Notes: generated from the letters alone by a model not told the origin. Positions 1 through 6,256 are shown, numbered from the stretch's first letter. The stretch is 6,256 nucleotides of DNA from Planctomycetota bacterium (GCA_024641365.1 JAHEDF010000239.1:1-6256); one strand, 5' to 3'. A program made the numbers and translations.

Positions 1-366
1 ATTAATCCGCCAACTGGCACCAAATGGGTAAATACATTAACCACCGGTTATTGTCCATGTTCGTTGTGTTGTGGACTATTTAGTGATGGACGCACGTCTA
101 CGAATCGACCGGTGAAATCATTTCCCTTTGGCATTGCAGCGGACCCACAATTAATTCCTTATCGCACCATGGTGGATGTTCCGGGATACGGCTTAGCGAT
201 GGTTGATGACACGGGGGGAGCAATGCGCCAAAGTGCAGCCAAACAGAGAGTCCATTTTGATTTACGATTCCAAACGCACTCCCAAGCAAGGAATTGGGGA
301 CGACGCTGGATATATCTTGCGCTGCCGATTCAAAGTCAGGCCGCACATTTGCCGGAAGCACCGTAA
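1..366 (+). CDS. 3D-domain protein, probable peptidoglycan-active enzyme, C-terminal part
   Basis: The frame is open from base 1 to a TAA at 364-366, so this is the last 121 residues of a gene that begins outside the window; the first in-frame ATG, at 175, lies inside the domain and is not a start. The fragment carries a nearly complete 3D domain, the double-psi barrel of MltA-like lytic transglycosylases and YocH/YuiC-type wall proteins. The three aspartates that name the domain are visible at residues 48 (AADP), 70 (VDDTGG) and 87 (HFDL), followed by the typical HSxAxNWGRR end at 93-102. Just before the barrel is a TGYCPCSLCCG cysteine cluster (Cys18, 20, 23, 24), which I recall from planctomycete-type relatives. 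The likely role is cleavage or remodelling of peptidoglycan outside the cytoplasm; the missing N-terminus would hold any signal peptide. The domain call is strong. Catalytic activity is inferred from the family. Confidence 0.85.
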   Translation: MNPPTGTKWVNTLTTGYCPCSLCCGLFSDGRTSTNRPVKSFPFGIAADPQLIPYRTMVDVPGYGLAMVDDTGGAMRQSAAKQRVHFDLRFQTHSQARNWGRRWIYLALPIQSQAAHLPEAP

Positions 367-379
367 GTTATTTCCAATC

Positions 380-397
380 GCACACGTCATGGTGTGC
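380..397 (+). other. Small perfect hairpin after the 3D-domain gene
   Basis: GCACAC at 380-385 and GTGTGC at 392-397 form a perfect 6-bp stem with a 6-base loop, 13 bases after the stop codon of the 3D-domain gene. No run of T follows on the + strand, so it is not a standard intrinsic terminator. It could be a weak termination or mRNA-end structure, or chance. The rest of the 88-base gap (367-454) shows no convincing -35/-10 pair. Confidence 0.2.
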
Positions 398-440
398 ATA
401 CGTGTCCTGTGACTCGCTCTGTCCGTTAACATGGTAGCGA

Positions 441-447
441 AGAAGGA
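441..447 (+). promoter_or_regulatory. Ribosome binding site deciding the hydrolase start
   Basis: AGAAGGA lies 7 bases before the ATG at 455. It is a good Shine-Dalgarno match at ideal spacing and favours this ATG over the in-frame ATG at 431, which has no such site. The choice also puts the hydrophobic signal sequence close to the N-terminus. Confidence 0.75.
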
Positions 448-454
448 ATCGAAA

Positions 455-1978
455 ATGGTAAATAAACACGATAGTGTCGTATTATTTAGTCAGTTATTAT
501 TTTTATTCGCGCTCTGCATTATGCATGGGTACGCCGCTGATCCGGTGCGCACCGGTAAATATACGACAACATTTACTGAATCGAGTCCTATGTCGCGGTG
601 GGACAAATTTATTGAACGCATTGGCGCAACACTCAGCTTGCCAAAAGGATCGGCGGAACCAGAAAATGCCGTTTATAAATTAGCGGAAGAGCCGTTCGAT
701 ATTTATGTGCCAAAATCATACGACGGCAGTATTCCGTATGGTCTTATTGCGTATGTCCATGCAGCTAATGGTGGCGGTCCAATTGGTGATTATCAGAAAA
801 TATGCGATGAACGAAAACTTATTTGGATTGGTGGCAGTAAAATTCCTAATGAACGCCAGACATGGGATCGAATCCGTATCACATTAGACGGCATTTATAA
901 TATTAAAAAAAATTATGCTATCGATGAAAATCGTATTTACGGCATGGGTCTCTCGGGTGGTGGCCGTATAACTAGTATAATGGCAGTTCCCTATGCAGAT
1001 GTGTTTAGCGGTGGCGCTATATACTTAATTGGCTGTAATAATTTTGTCCTGCCTGCAGAAAAAGAAGTCGCGACCACGATTGAAACAAAGGCAAAAACTA
1101 ATCGTTACGCCTTTGTTACTGGCAGTGAAGATTTTAATAAACCAGGGACGGTTGAAGTACATGACGCTTATAAAAAATTACAATTTCCATATATAGCCTA
1201 TTTCGAACAACCGGGATTAGCGCATAGTATTCCATCAGTTGAATATTTTGCACAGGTCATGGATTTTGTAGATAGTCCGGTTATCGCCGAAAAAGAATAT
1301 GCAGCTGGTGTTGAATTTGAAGCACAGCAACAATGGTTGGAAGCGTATAAGGCTTACAAAATTGCTAGTTCAAACGCATTTGCGACCACGATGCGGGAAC
1401 AAGCGATGGCAGCGCTTGAACGTCTTCGTCCTACGGTGGAAACCACTGCGCAAGCAGAAATAGATAAACTCCTCGTTCGTCCGAATGGCAATTCCCTGCG
1501 AGCCTTTATCAGCAAATGGCCAAGCGATATTGCGGCGGTTAGTCAGGCTCGCGCAACAGCAGAGAAAATTGCGACGGAAGAATATGAGAAAAAAATTGAA
1601 AAAAATCCACGTGCTTCAACAATTAACACATTTTTAAAAACATGGGACGGTTATGCGGTTTGCGAAAAGGCGATAGCTGCTTTGGATAAACTCGCGCAAA
1701 AGGAATGGCCACAAACGCTCGCATCTAAACCTGGCACAGCTCGTTGGAAAGCATTGGCTAATTTTGCTGAGACGTGGAAGCCGACACCGACCAGTTCGTT
1801 GGCAGAAAAAACCATGATGGATGAAATAAGAGAAAAAATAACGGAAGCCGAGGGGTTAAAAACGAATGGTGCAAAAATTCAACGATTAAAATTATTGTAT
1901 ATCGAAACACGTAATACGCCTGCGAATCAAGCCGTGCAAACTGCTTTAATTAAAATATTACAGAGCCAACAACAATAA
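455..1978 (+). CDS. Exported alpha/beta-hydrolase-fold protein with C-terminal helical repeats
   Basis: The product has 507 residues from ATG 455, chosen for the AGAAGGA site upstream; an in-frame ATG at 431 would add 8 polar residues. Residues 1-27 look like a Sec signal peptide: a short lysine-containing head, a hydrophobic stretch at about 8-22, and a likely cut after GYA or GYAA. Residues about 80-270 resemble PHB-depolymerase/feruloyl-esterase-like alpha/beta hydrolases: a YVHAANGGG strand-loop at 100-108, the nucleophile elbow GLSGGG with Ser167, a candidate acid Asp226 in TGSEDF, and a candidate His257 in GLAHS. A triad is therefore plausible, but the substrate cannot be read from sequence. 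Residues about 277-324 form a TPR-like helical pair. Residues 335-507 contain four divergent 42-45 residue repeats. The gene is visibly richer in A+T than the - strand genes. It lies 88 bases after the 3D-domain gene and meets the - strand cluster tail to tail, with 19 bases between. Confidence 0.8.
   Translation: MVNKHDSVVLFSQLLFLFALCIMHGYAADPVRTGKYTTTFTESSPMSRWDKFIERIGATLSLPKGSAEPENAVYKLAEEPFDIYVPKSYDGSIPYGLIAYVHAANGGGPIGDYQKICDERKLIWIGGSKIPNERQTWDRIRITLDGIYNIKKNYAIDENRIYGMGLSGGGRITSIMAVPYADVFSGGAIYLIGCNNFVLPAEKEVATTIETKAKTNRYAFVTGSEDFNKPGTVEVHDAYKKLQFPYIAYFEQPGLAHSIPSVEYFAQVMDFVDSPVIAEKEYAAGVEFEAQQQWLEAYKAYKIASSNAFATTMREQAMAALERLRPTVETTAQAEIDKLLVRPNGNSLRAFISKWPSDIAAVSQARATAEKIATEEYEKKIEKNPRASTINTFLKTWDGYAVCEKAIAALDKLAQKEWPQTLASKPGTARWKALANFAETWKPTPTSSLAEKTMMDEIREKITEAEGLKTNGAKIQRLKLLYIETRNTPANQAVQTALIKILQSQQQ
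1457..1975 (+). repeat. Four degenerate protein-level repeats in the hydrolase tail
   Basis: In 507-residue numbering, aligned units begin near 335 (EIDKLL), 376 (EYEKKI), 417 (EWPQTL) and 461 (KITEAE). The first three share a core FxxxW (FISKW, FLKTW, FAETW) with tryptophans at 355, 397 and 441. The fourth has LYIETR at the same place. Each core is followed by about 10 residues and then an Ala-rich helix. The spacing is 42, 44 and 45 residues. The DNA copies have diverged, so this is an old protein repeat and not a recent tandem duplication. It probably forms a helical array for binding or spacing. Confidence 0.65.
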
Positions 1979-1997
1979 ATGTGTTACAATAACCGAT

Positions 1998-2450
1998 TTA
2001 ATGTGGCAAATAGACCGTGGTATAAGCGTTGGCTTCACTGAGTTGGTCATTTGACAGATCGCGTTTTTCCTCGCGAATTCCAGATGATTCAGCCCATGCG
2101 CAAATAGTTCCGTGCGATTGAATAACCGCATGCCATGCACCGGGCTCAATAATATACCAGGTTTGCGGGAGCATCGGTAACGCGACGATGTGGCCAGGAT
2201 CTTCTCCACACCCTGCTAAACAAAGTACGGCATTTCCTTGCAAAACTGTTCCTGCTTGGCGGCCACCAATATTGCGTGTTAACGTTTTGGTTGTGCCGGG
2301 CATGCGTTCTGGTGTTGGATTGGTTAAACCTAATTGCCAACCAACGCCACTGTGTGCGGGATCGCCAACGGCAACGCGCACGTAACCAGCTTGGCGACTA
2401 CGCCCAACTAATAATTGATCAGCAACTAATTGTTCGAGTAAAAATGGTTG
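1998..2450 (-). other. Cupin-like domain fused to Cmk
   Basis: This is the portion of the cmk frame after the kinase domain, about 150 residues. It has a turn-rich, beta-type composition with many Gly, Pro and Val. Near its end a strand pair ALPMLPQTWYIIEPG runs into AWHA (Trp326-His327) and then a charged EEKRDLSNDQL helix. This resembles the last strands of RmlC-like cupins such as ureidoglycolate-lyase-type proteins, where PGxWH is common. I do not see the full set of His/Glu metal ligands of classic cupins, so a metal site is doubtful. No stop or restart separates it from the kinase. The cupin assignment is tentative; the existence of an extension is clear. Confidence 0.5.
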
Positions 2451-3110
2451 TCGTTGTACGGCATAGGCAGTGATGCGCGCAATAACTTCGTTCATTGATA
2501 AACCATCACTAAATAAATGGATGGCATCATCTGTTAATGTGAGGGCACCAACAGCACGCGAACTATCACGTTGGTCACGATCACGAATTTGTGTGATGAC
2601 TTCAGATAAAATCGGCTGCGGCGTATCGGCAGGCCATTCCGCTAAGCGACGGCGCGCGCGTTCTTCTGGGCTGGCGTCTAAAAATATTTTTAATTGCGCA
2701 TCAGGACAAATGACGGTGGTGGTATCACGCCCTTCAATAACCGCGTCACGTCCGGCGACTAACGCTTTTTGTAATTGTACTAAGTGCGCACGACAGGCGG
2801 CGTTGTCGGCGACGCGCCAAATTTCTGCAGTAATTTCCGGAGAGCGAATGCGCTCACGCGGTAATACGACACCATCAATGGTGACTTGGCTGTTCGCATC
2901 AAAATTTATATCACGTTCGCACACCCAGGCGGCAACCGCTTCAGGATTATTGATAGCAATGCCAGCTTCTAAAATGCCGACAGTCGCAGCGCGGTACATC
3001 GCGCCCGTATCGAGAAACAACAACTGTAAGCGCTGTGCGAGTAAACGAGTTACTGTACTTTTGCCGGCACCAGCAGGTCCATCGATGGCGATTACCATCG
3101 GTCGCGCCAT
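1998..3110 (-). CDS. cmk: Cytidylate kinase with C-terminal cupin-like extension
   Basis: The N-terminal part is (d)CMP kinase, which transfers phosphate from ATP to CMP/dCMP in the cytoplasm. From ATG 3110 the protein has 370 residues against about 220-230 for ordinary Cmk. The P-loop GPAGAGKS is at 11-18, LDTGAMYR at 33-40, IRSPE at 88-92, EGRD at 126-129 and the lid-region RDRDQRDSSR at 176-185. The kinase domain ends near residue 220. Two conserved spots deviate: RDTTTV where RDxGTV is usual, and GAL where APL is usual. Residues about 221-370 are extra and read as a cupin-like beta domain. The start is uncertain. The frame is open upstream into trpF, but Cmk proteins begin just before IAIDGP, so ATG 3110 is preferred; ATG 3140 (10 residues longer) and ATG 3098 are alternatives, and none has a strong ribosome site. 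It is last in the - strand cluster, 88 bases after trpF. Confidence 0.88.
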   Translation of the reverse strand: MARPMVIAIDGPAGAGKSTVTRLLAQRLQLLFLDTGAMYRAATVGILEAGIAINNPEAVAAWVCERDINFDANSQVTIDGVVLPRERIRSPEITAEIWRVADNAACRAHLVQLQKALVAGRDAVIEGRDTTTVICPDAQLKIFLDASPEERARRRLAEWPADTPQPILSEVITQIRDRDQRDSSRAVGALTLTDDAIHLFSDGLSMNEVIARITAYAVQRQPFLLEQLVADQLLVGRSRQAGYVRVAVGDPAHSGVGWQLGLTNPTPERMPGTTKTLTRNIGGRQAGTVLQGNAVLCLAGCGEDPGHIVALPMLPQTWYIIEPGAWHAVIQSHGTICAWAESSGIREEKRDLSNDQLSEANAYTTVYLPH

Positions 3111-3198
3111 TGCAGGGCCACCAGGTCGTGGAGTGGTCATGAGCGTGGTTGTCGTGATGTGACGCGCATGGGCAAGGACTCCCTCGCCTGCCACGGTG

Positions 3199-3807
3199 TT
3201 AGCGACGAGACTCTGCCACAAAAGCTGCCATGCGTTGTCGGTCTTTAATGCCGGGTGCTGATTCAATACCACTCGCGACATCAACCGCGTACGGTTGTGT
3301 GGCGGCAATTGCTGCAGCGACATTATCTGGATTTAATCCACCTGCTAAAATAACCGGACGATTAAATGAAACGCCTTTTAATAAATGATGATCCCATGAA
3401 ACACCACTGCCGCCTGCCAAACCGGGAACTGCTGCATCTAATAAATAAGCATCAGCAGGATAATTATGTATGGCGGCGAGTGCATCTGCATCCTTAACGG
3501 CGAATGCTTTAATGACTTGAAAACGTGTTTGTAAGCGTTGCGCTAATTCAGGTGCTTCCTGGCCATGCAATTGAATGGCGGTGCAACGCGTTTCTCGCAT
3601 AGCGGCAAGAATGGTTGCCTCATCGGCATCGACGAATAAGGCAACTGATGTTACAAAAAGTGGAATCTCGCGAACTAATTGTGCAGCCTGTTCAGTAGAA
3701 ATTTTTCGAGGTCCACGCGCTAAATTAAGTCCAATCGCGTCAACACCGAATGCAACGGCATCGCGCACATCTTCAACACGAGTAAAGCCACAGCATTTAA
3801 TTTTCAT
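3199..3807 (-). CDS. trpF: Phosphoribosylanthranilate isomerase
   Basis: TrpF converts N-(5-phosphoribosyl)anthranilate to the 1-deoxyribulose form (CdRP) in tryptophan synthesis. The 202-residue length is normal for a single-domain TrpF. Family marks in order are: IKCCGFT at 3-9 with the general-base Cys6 (KICG is usual), IGLNLARGPRKIS at 25-37 (SPR is usual, GPR here), IQLHG at 78-82, the general-acid Asp124 in YLLDAAVPG followed by GGSG, LAGGLNPDNV at 154-163, and the phosphate-binding DVASGIE at 176-182 with GIKD at 186-189. The fold is a (beta/alpha)8 barrel. The start ATG at 3807 sits at the expected place before the first strand, though its ribosome site is weak. No other trp gene is in the window, so trpF is separated from at least its immediate pathway partners here. 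The gene lies 43 bases after the metallophosphoesterase. Confidence 0.95.
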   Translation of the reverse strand: MKIKCCGFTRVEDVRDAVAFGVDAIGLNLARGPRKISTEQAAQLVREIPLFVTSVALFVDADEATILAAMRETRCTAIQLHGQEAPELAQRLQTRFQVIKAFAVKDADALAAIHNYPADAYLLDAAVPGLAGGSGVSWDHHLLKGVSFNRPVILAGGLNPDNVAAAIAATQPYAVDVASGIESAPGIKDRQRMAAFVAESRR

Positions 3808-3850
3808 AGGTAATCATGCGTGAGGCCAGGCGGCCTGCCGAGTTTGGACC

Positions 3851-4582
3851 TTACTTACCTTGGTAGAGGCGTGCGGCCAAAATTTCAGGTAATCCAACTT
3901 CACGAATCTTATTGGCGGCAGCATCAATATCGTATTCTAAACGGCGAATATTGACGGTTTTTGTTTCGCTATCCAGTAAAGCAAAACTGGCTTTATTGTT
4001 TTCATCACGCGGCTGACCAACGCTGCCAGCATTGACCATTATGGAAATATCTTCATCGACAGGAATTTCGCCATCCAATGTGTACGTGATTGGATCGGTA
4101 TCAAAAAAGCCAACCGGAACATGACTATGGCCAAGGAATCCTAATTTCGCATTCATGCGTTTTAAGGCTTCAAAACTTTGCTGCGCATCAAATACCGTTT
4201 GAATATAATTAAATGCCTCTGGTTGATGGAATGTCCCATGTGCAACTGCACAGTCATCATAGACGCGCGTTAATGGTAAATCCAAAATCCATTGTTTTTG
4301 TTCATCGGTTAATTGTTCACGCGTCCAAATAGCGGCAGCCTTTGCATACGCATTAAAACAGTCGATTGAAACTTTTCCGACCGCTGCCCAGTCATGATTA
4401 CCTGCAATCACATCACAATTTAATTCACGAATTGTTTCTAAACATTTTGCTGGTTCAGCGCCGTAACCAACTATATCGCCAAGGCAGACTATTTTGTCGA
4501 CCTTTTCTTGTTTAATTGCATCAAGCACTACACCGAGTGCTTCAGTATTGCCATGGATATCACCGAGGAATGCGTAGCGCAC
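3851..4582 (-). CDS. Metallophosphoesterase, calcineurin-like (YfcE/MJ0936-like superfamily)
   Basis: This is a 243-residue cytoplasmic phosphoesterase. All motifs for a two-metal site are present: GDIHGN at 7-12 (Asp8, His10), GDIVGYG at 35-41 (Asp36), GNHDW at 61-65 (Asn62, His63), AHGT at 114-117 (His115) and GHSHVP at 151-156 (His152, His154). The later NAGSVGQPRD segment is typical of this subfamily. The substrate is unknown; relatives hydrolyse various phosphodiesters or phosphomonoesters. The frame is open to an ATG at 4669 inside the permease gene, but homology begins at RYAFLGDIHGN, directly after the GTG at 4582. A GAAGG ribosome site precedes that GTG at good spacing, so GTG is the start. 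The gene begins 29 bases after the permease stop and probably shares its transcript. Confidence 0.92.
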   Translation of the reverse strand: MRYAFLGDIHGNTEALGVVLDAIKQEKVDKIVCLGDIVGYGAEPAKCLETIRELNCDVIAGNHDWAAVGKVSIDCFNAYAKAAAIWTREQLTDEQKQWILDLPLTRVYDDCAVAHGTFHQPEAFNYIQTVFDAQQSFEALKRMNAKLGFLGHSHVPVGFFDTDPITYTLDGEIPVDEDISIMVNAGSVGQPRDENNKASFALLDSETKTVNIRRLEYDIDAAANKIREVGLPEILAARLYQGK

Positions 4583-4590
4583 GATATCTG

Positions 4591-4596
4591 ACCTTC
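4591..4596 (-). promoter_or_regulatory. Ribosome binding site for the GTG-started phosphoesterase
   Basis: On the - strand GAAGGT lies 8 bases before the GTG at 4582. It sits in the short gap after the permease stop codon (4612-4614) and supports the GTG over the ATG at 4669, which would overlap the permease. Confidence 0.7.
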
Positions 4597-4611
4597 GGGG
4601 TTCAGGGCGAG

Positions 4612-5397
4612 TTAAGCGATGTCCTGTCGTTTGAACATAGCCAAGCCAATGAATAGACAGCCTGTACAATACATTACGGTGTAAAGCATGGTTAGGCCCA
4701 GGTATCCTAGAGACAAGGAATGATCCGGCAATTGGATGCTGTCGTCTACTTGAAAAAGGGTGAGTGTTGGCAACACGACGAATCCGCTGAAGCCCATTCC
4801 GGCTGCTATATGACTGAACACAAAAACCGCAAAACAGACTAAAATGTTGCTGACGAGTGGTAATTTGAGTGCTAAAACGGCAGCTAAACAGACCATGACT
4901 GCGCTATGGCATAATGCTAAAACATGGGCCCATATGACCTCTCGCCAGGGAACCCATAAATCCTCGTGACCAACAAAGTCGCGCCGGTCCGGGTCAAATT
5001 CAAAGCCAGTGTAGAGGGCATACCACATTATCAGGGCATGAACTGCCGCTATAACAAGGGCCGCTGCGGCAATGGTGAGCCAAATACCGAGTGCCTTACC
5101 AACTAAAAAATGTCCACGCGATAATGGTTTGGCGAATAATGTCAGCGCTGTGCGACTGGTTAATTCGTCATGCACGCATTGTGACGCGCCAATGACAGCC
5201 ATAAATAAACCATTTAATACCGCAACGGCAACACCAGCTGTGCACACCATACGTAAACGATCTTGTGTCTCAAAATTAAATTGGCCAAACAGAAATGTAA
5301 TGCCGAGCAAACACATCGACACGCCAACCGTCATCCAGGTCACTGGTTGGCGCAGAGAATCAGCAACGGTTAATCGAGCAAGCGCCACAATAGCCAT
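4612..5397 (-). CDS. ABC-2-type transporter permease subunit
   Basis: This 261-residue inner-membrane protein has about six predicted hydrophobic segments, near residues 22-38, 50-70, 104-128, 154-176, 182-200 and 230-254. Between segments 2 and 3 is DELTSRTALTLFAKPLSRGHFLVGK (residues 77-101). This matches the cytoplasmic ExxxxTxxxLLxxPxSRxxxLxGK pattern of ABC-2 permeases that serve polysaccharide, antibiotic or lipid export ABC systems. The C-terminus FKRQDI also fits the family. A permease of this type needs a separate ATPase subunit, and none is encoded in the window; the upstream neighbour is a TPR protein. The substrate cannot be inferred. ATG 5397 gives a natural N-terminus (MAIVALARLTVADSLRQP) although its ribosome site is poor. 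A 68-base gap with a strong hairpin precedes it. Confidence 0.85.
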   Translation of the reverse strand: MAIVALARLTVADSLRQPVTWMTVGVSMCLLGITFLFGQFNFETQDRLRMVCTAGVAVAVLNGLFMAVIGASQCVHDELTSRTALTLFAKPLSRGHFLVGKALGIWLTIAAAALVIAAVHALIMWYALYTGFEFDPDRRDFVGHEDLWVPWREVIWAHVLALCHSAVMVCLAAVLALKLPLVSNILVCFAVFVFSHIAAGMGFSGFVVLPTLTLFQVDDSIQLPDHSLSLGYLGLTMLYTVMYCTGCLFIGLAMFKRQDIA

Positions 5398-5416
5398 ACG
5401 TACCGCTTAACAATCT

Positions 5417-5439
5417 CGCAGGCTTTTCACAAGCCTGCG
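5417..5439 (-). other. Perfect 9-bp stem-loop between TPR gene and permease
   Basis: CGCAGGCTT (5417-5425) and AAGCCTGCG (5431-5439) pair perfectly around a 5-base loop. It lies 26 bases past the TPR gene stop and 19 bases before the permease ATG. On the - strand the stem is followed by AGATTGTTAAG, which is poor in T, and no T-run follows on the + strand either. It may therefore be an attenuating or mRNA-processing structure, or a weak terminator ending the TPR transcript. Its nearness to the permease start could also affect translation. Confidence 0.5.
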
Positions 5440-5465
5440 CACGAACGAAAAATTAAATGGTGCCA

Positions 5466-6256
5466 TTACCAACCGCAGCATCGCACAAGCGCAATTAATG
5501 AACGACTACCAAGTGCGGCGGTCCATGCATTGCGACGTCGACCGCAACGCACTAATGGCACAACCGCTTTAGCTAATAATCGCCGTGCTTGGGTGGTGCG
5601 ACCATCATGATTTGAAACTCCAGCGACTAATAATAATAATTCAGCGGCTAAGTCATAACGACCAGATTTCATTAATGCCTGGCTTAAACGTTCAGCCAAT
5701 TTTGGGAATGGTGGTAGACCCCGTAAATCGGCTGCGGTCGCTGGAAACTTTGCATCAGGTGGCGTCCATGCCGATGGCCATGCGGCAATTAAAACACGCG
5801 CTAATGGCGGTACAGGCGAAGGAACTGGGACACGACCTAAACGAGTTAAGCAAGCAGCTTCGCCGTAGACGTCGAGGGCTAATAAGGCCGCAACTATACC
5901 GGCATCAGGTGTTGGCGTAACGCGTTGCAACACGGCATCGAGTCGCTCCAACGCTTCACCTGCGCGACCACGCACCGCTAAACATTCGGCGACTAAGGTA
6001 ATCGCTTCTTGATCGTCGGGTTCTTCATCCGCTAACGTTTCTGCTAATTCCAGCGCGGCATCATAGGCACGTTCTTGTGCTAATAACCGGACGCGCAGTA
6101 AACGAGCGGGCCGTGCTTGCGGATCATTTTGTAAAACCACGTCTAATTGTTGATGAGCCAATAAACGTTCATCAACTAACAAAGCTAATTGTGCTAATAG
6201 CAAACGATTAGCAGGCGATAAAATAGCATCAGCGGTTTTTAACACCGACAAACCGG
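5466..6256 (-). CDS. TPR-repeat protein, N-terminus outside the window
   Basis: The frame is open across the right edge, giving at least 263 codons before the TAA at 5466-5468. A TTG at 6251 is a possible start, but it is so close to the edge that a truncated gene is more likely. The protein is almost all helix and very rich in Ala and Leu. Counted from that TTG, residues about 16-110 show TPR-like helix pairs with paired hydrophobic and alanine positions and NDP or EEPDD turns: LLAHQQLDVVLQNDP, YDAALELAETLADEEPDD and GEALERLDAVLQ. A second such stretch near 185-235 includes SGRYDLAAELLLL and TQARRLLAKAV. Between them is a Pro-rich linker with VPVPSPVPP. No enzymatic motif, clear signal peptide or membrane segment is visible in the part seen. 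It is probably a protein-interaction scaffold; its partner is unknown. It lies upstream of the permease on the same strand, with a 68-base gap. Confidence 0.7.
   Translation of the reverse strand, partial: GLSVLKTADAILSPANRLLLAQLALLVDERLLAHQQLDVVLQNDPQARPARLLRVRLLAQERAYDAALELAETLADEEPDDQEAITLVAECLAVRGRAGEALERLDAVLQRVTPTPDAGIVAALLALDVYGEAACLTRLGRVPVPSPVPPLARVLIAAWPSAWTPPDAKFPATAADLRGLPPFPKLAERLSQALMKSGRYDLAAELLLLVAGVSNHDGRTTQARRLLAKAVVPLVRCGRRRNAWTAALGSRSLIALVRCCGW

Noticed and set aside
1979..1997. Possible bidirectional terminator in the convergent 19-base gap
   Set aside because: No inverted repeat or T-run could be found in this short gap.
2470..3162. Long 230-codon + strand open frame opposite cmk
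   Set aside because: It lies wholly antisense to a well-supported kinase gene, its translation is rich in Ser, Arg and Ala without any motif, and it is explained by codon bias of cmk.
3111..3323. Upstream extension of the cmk frame overlapping trpF
   Set aside because: The extra 71 residues have low complexity near the end (a run of Thr), overlap the trpF 3' end and have no counterpart in Cmk proteins. The frame is open by chance.
3823..3836. AGGCC/GGCCT hairpin between the phosphoesterase and trpF
   Set aside because: The stem is only 5 bp, with no T-run on either side; it is too short to support a terminator call.
4583..4669. ATG start for the metallophosphoesterase at 4669
   Set aside because: It would overlap the permease 3' end and add 29 residues before a motif that is normally N-terminal; the GTG at 4582 has a better ribosome site.
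5628..5641. TAA trinucleotide run
   Set aside because: It encodes four consecutive Leu (TTA) codons in the TPR gene and fits the Leu-rich helix; it is not an independent repeat element.
5585..5920. 111-codon + strand open frame opposite the TPR gene
   Set aside because: It is antisense to the TPR frame, with no recognisable domain and no gene context.

Overview
The window looks like a chromosomal segment of a bacterium with intermediate to slightly AT-rich composition. It probably belongs to the Planctomycetota/Verrucomicrobiota/Chlamydiota (PVC) group or a neighbouring uncultured lineage. That placement is an inference from the remembered look of three proteins: a 3D-domain protein with a CPCxxCCG cysteine cluster, a metallophosphoesterase of the GDIHGN...GHSHVP type, and an exported alpha/beta hydrolase with helical repeats. 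No rRNA or other strong taxonomic marker is present. The window is almost fully coding, and no mobile element, CRISPR array, tRNA or phage gene was recognised.

Left part, + strand (1-1978): the C-terminal 121 residues of a 3D-domain (probable cell-wall lytic) protein run in from the left edge. After an 88-base gap comes a complete exported alpha/beta-hydrolase-fold protein. Its C-terminal third consists of four divergent copies of a 42-45 residue helical module. It ends 19 bases before the end of the oppositely oriented cluster.

Right part, - strand (1998-6256), in transcription order: a TPR-rich protein cut by the right edge, then a 68-base gap holding a perfect 9-bp stem-loop. Next come an ABC-2-type permease, a metallophosphoesterase starting at GTG 29 bases after the permease stop, phosphoribosylanthranilate isomerase (trpF) and cytidylate kinase (cmk). 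The spacing (29, 43 and 88 bases) is compatible with one transcript from the permease to cmk. The gene mix (export, phosphoesterase, tryptophan synthesis, pyrimidine nucleotide synthesis) suggests shared transcription of housekeeping genes more than one pathway.

The most unusual item is the cmk gene. It continues in frame for about 150 codons past the kinase domain and appears to encode a second, cupin-like domain, so the product is a probable kinase-cupin fusion. The second is the repeat-tailed hydrolase. Nothing here amounts to an evident new defence or mobile system.
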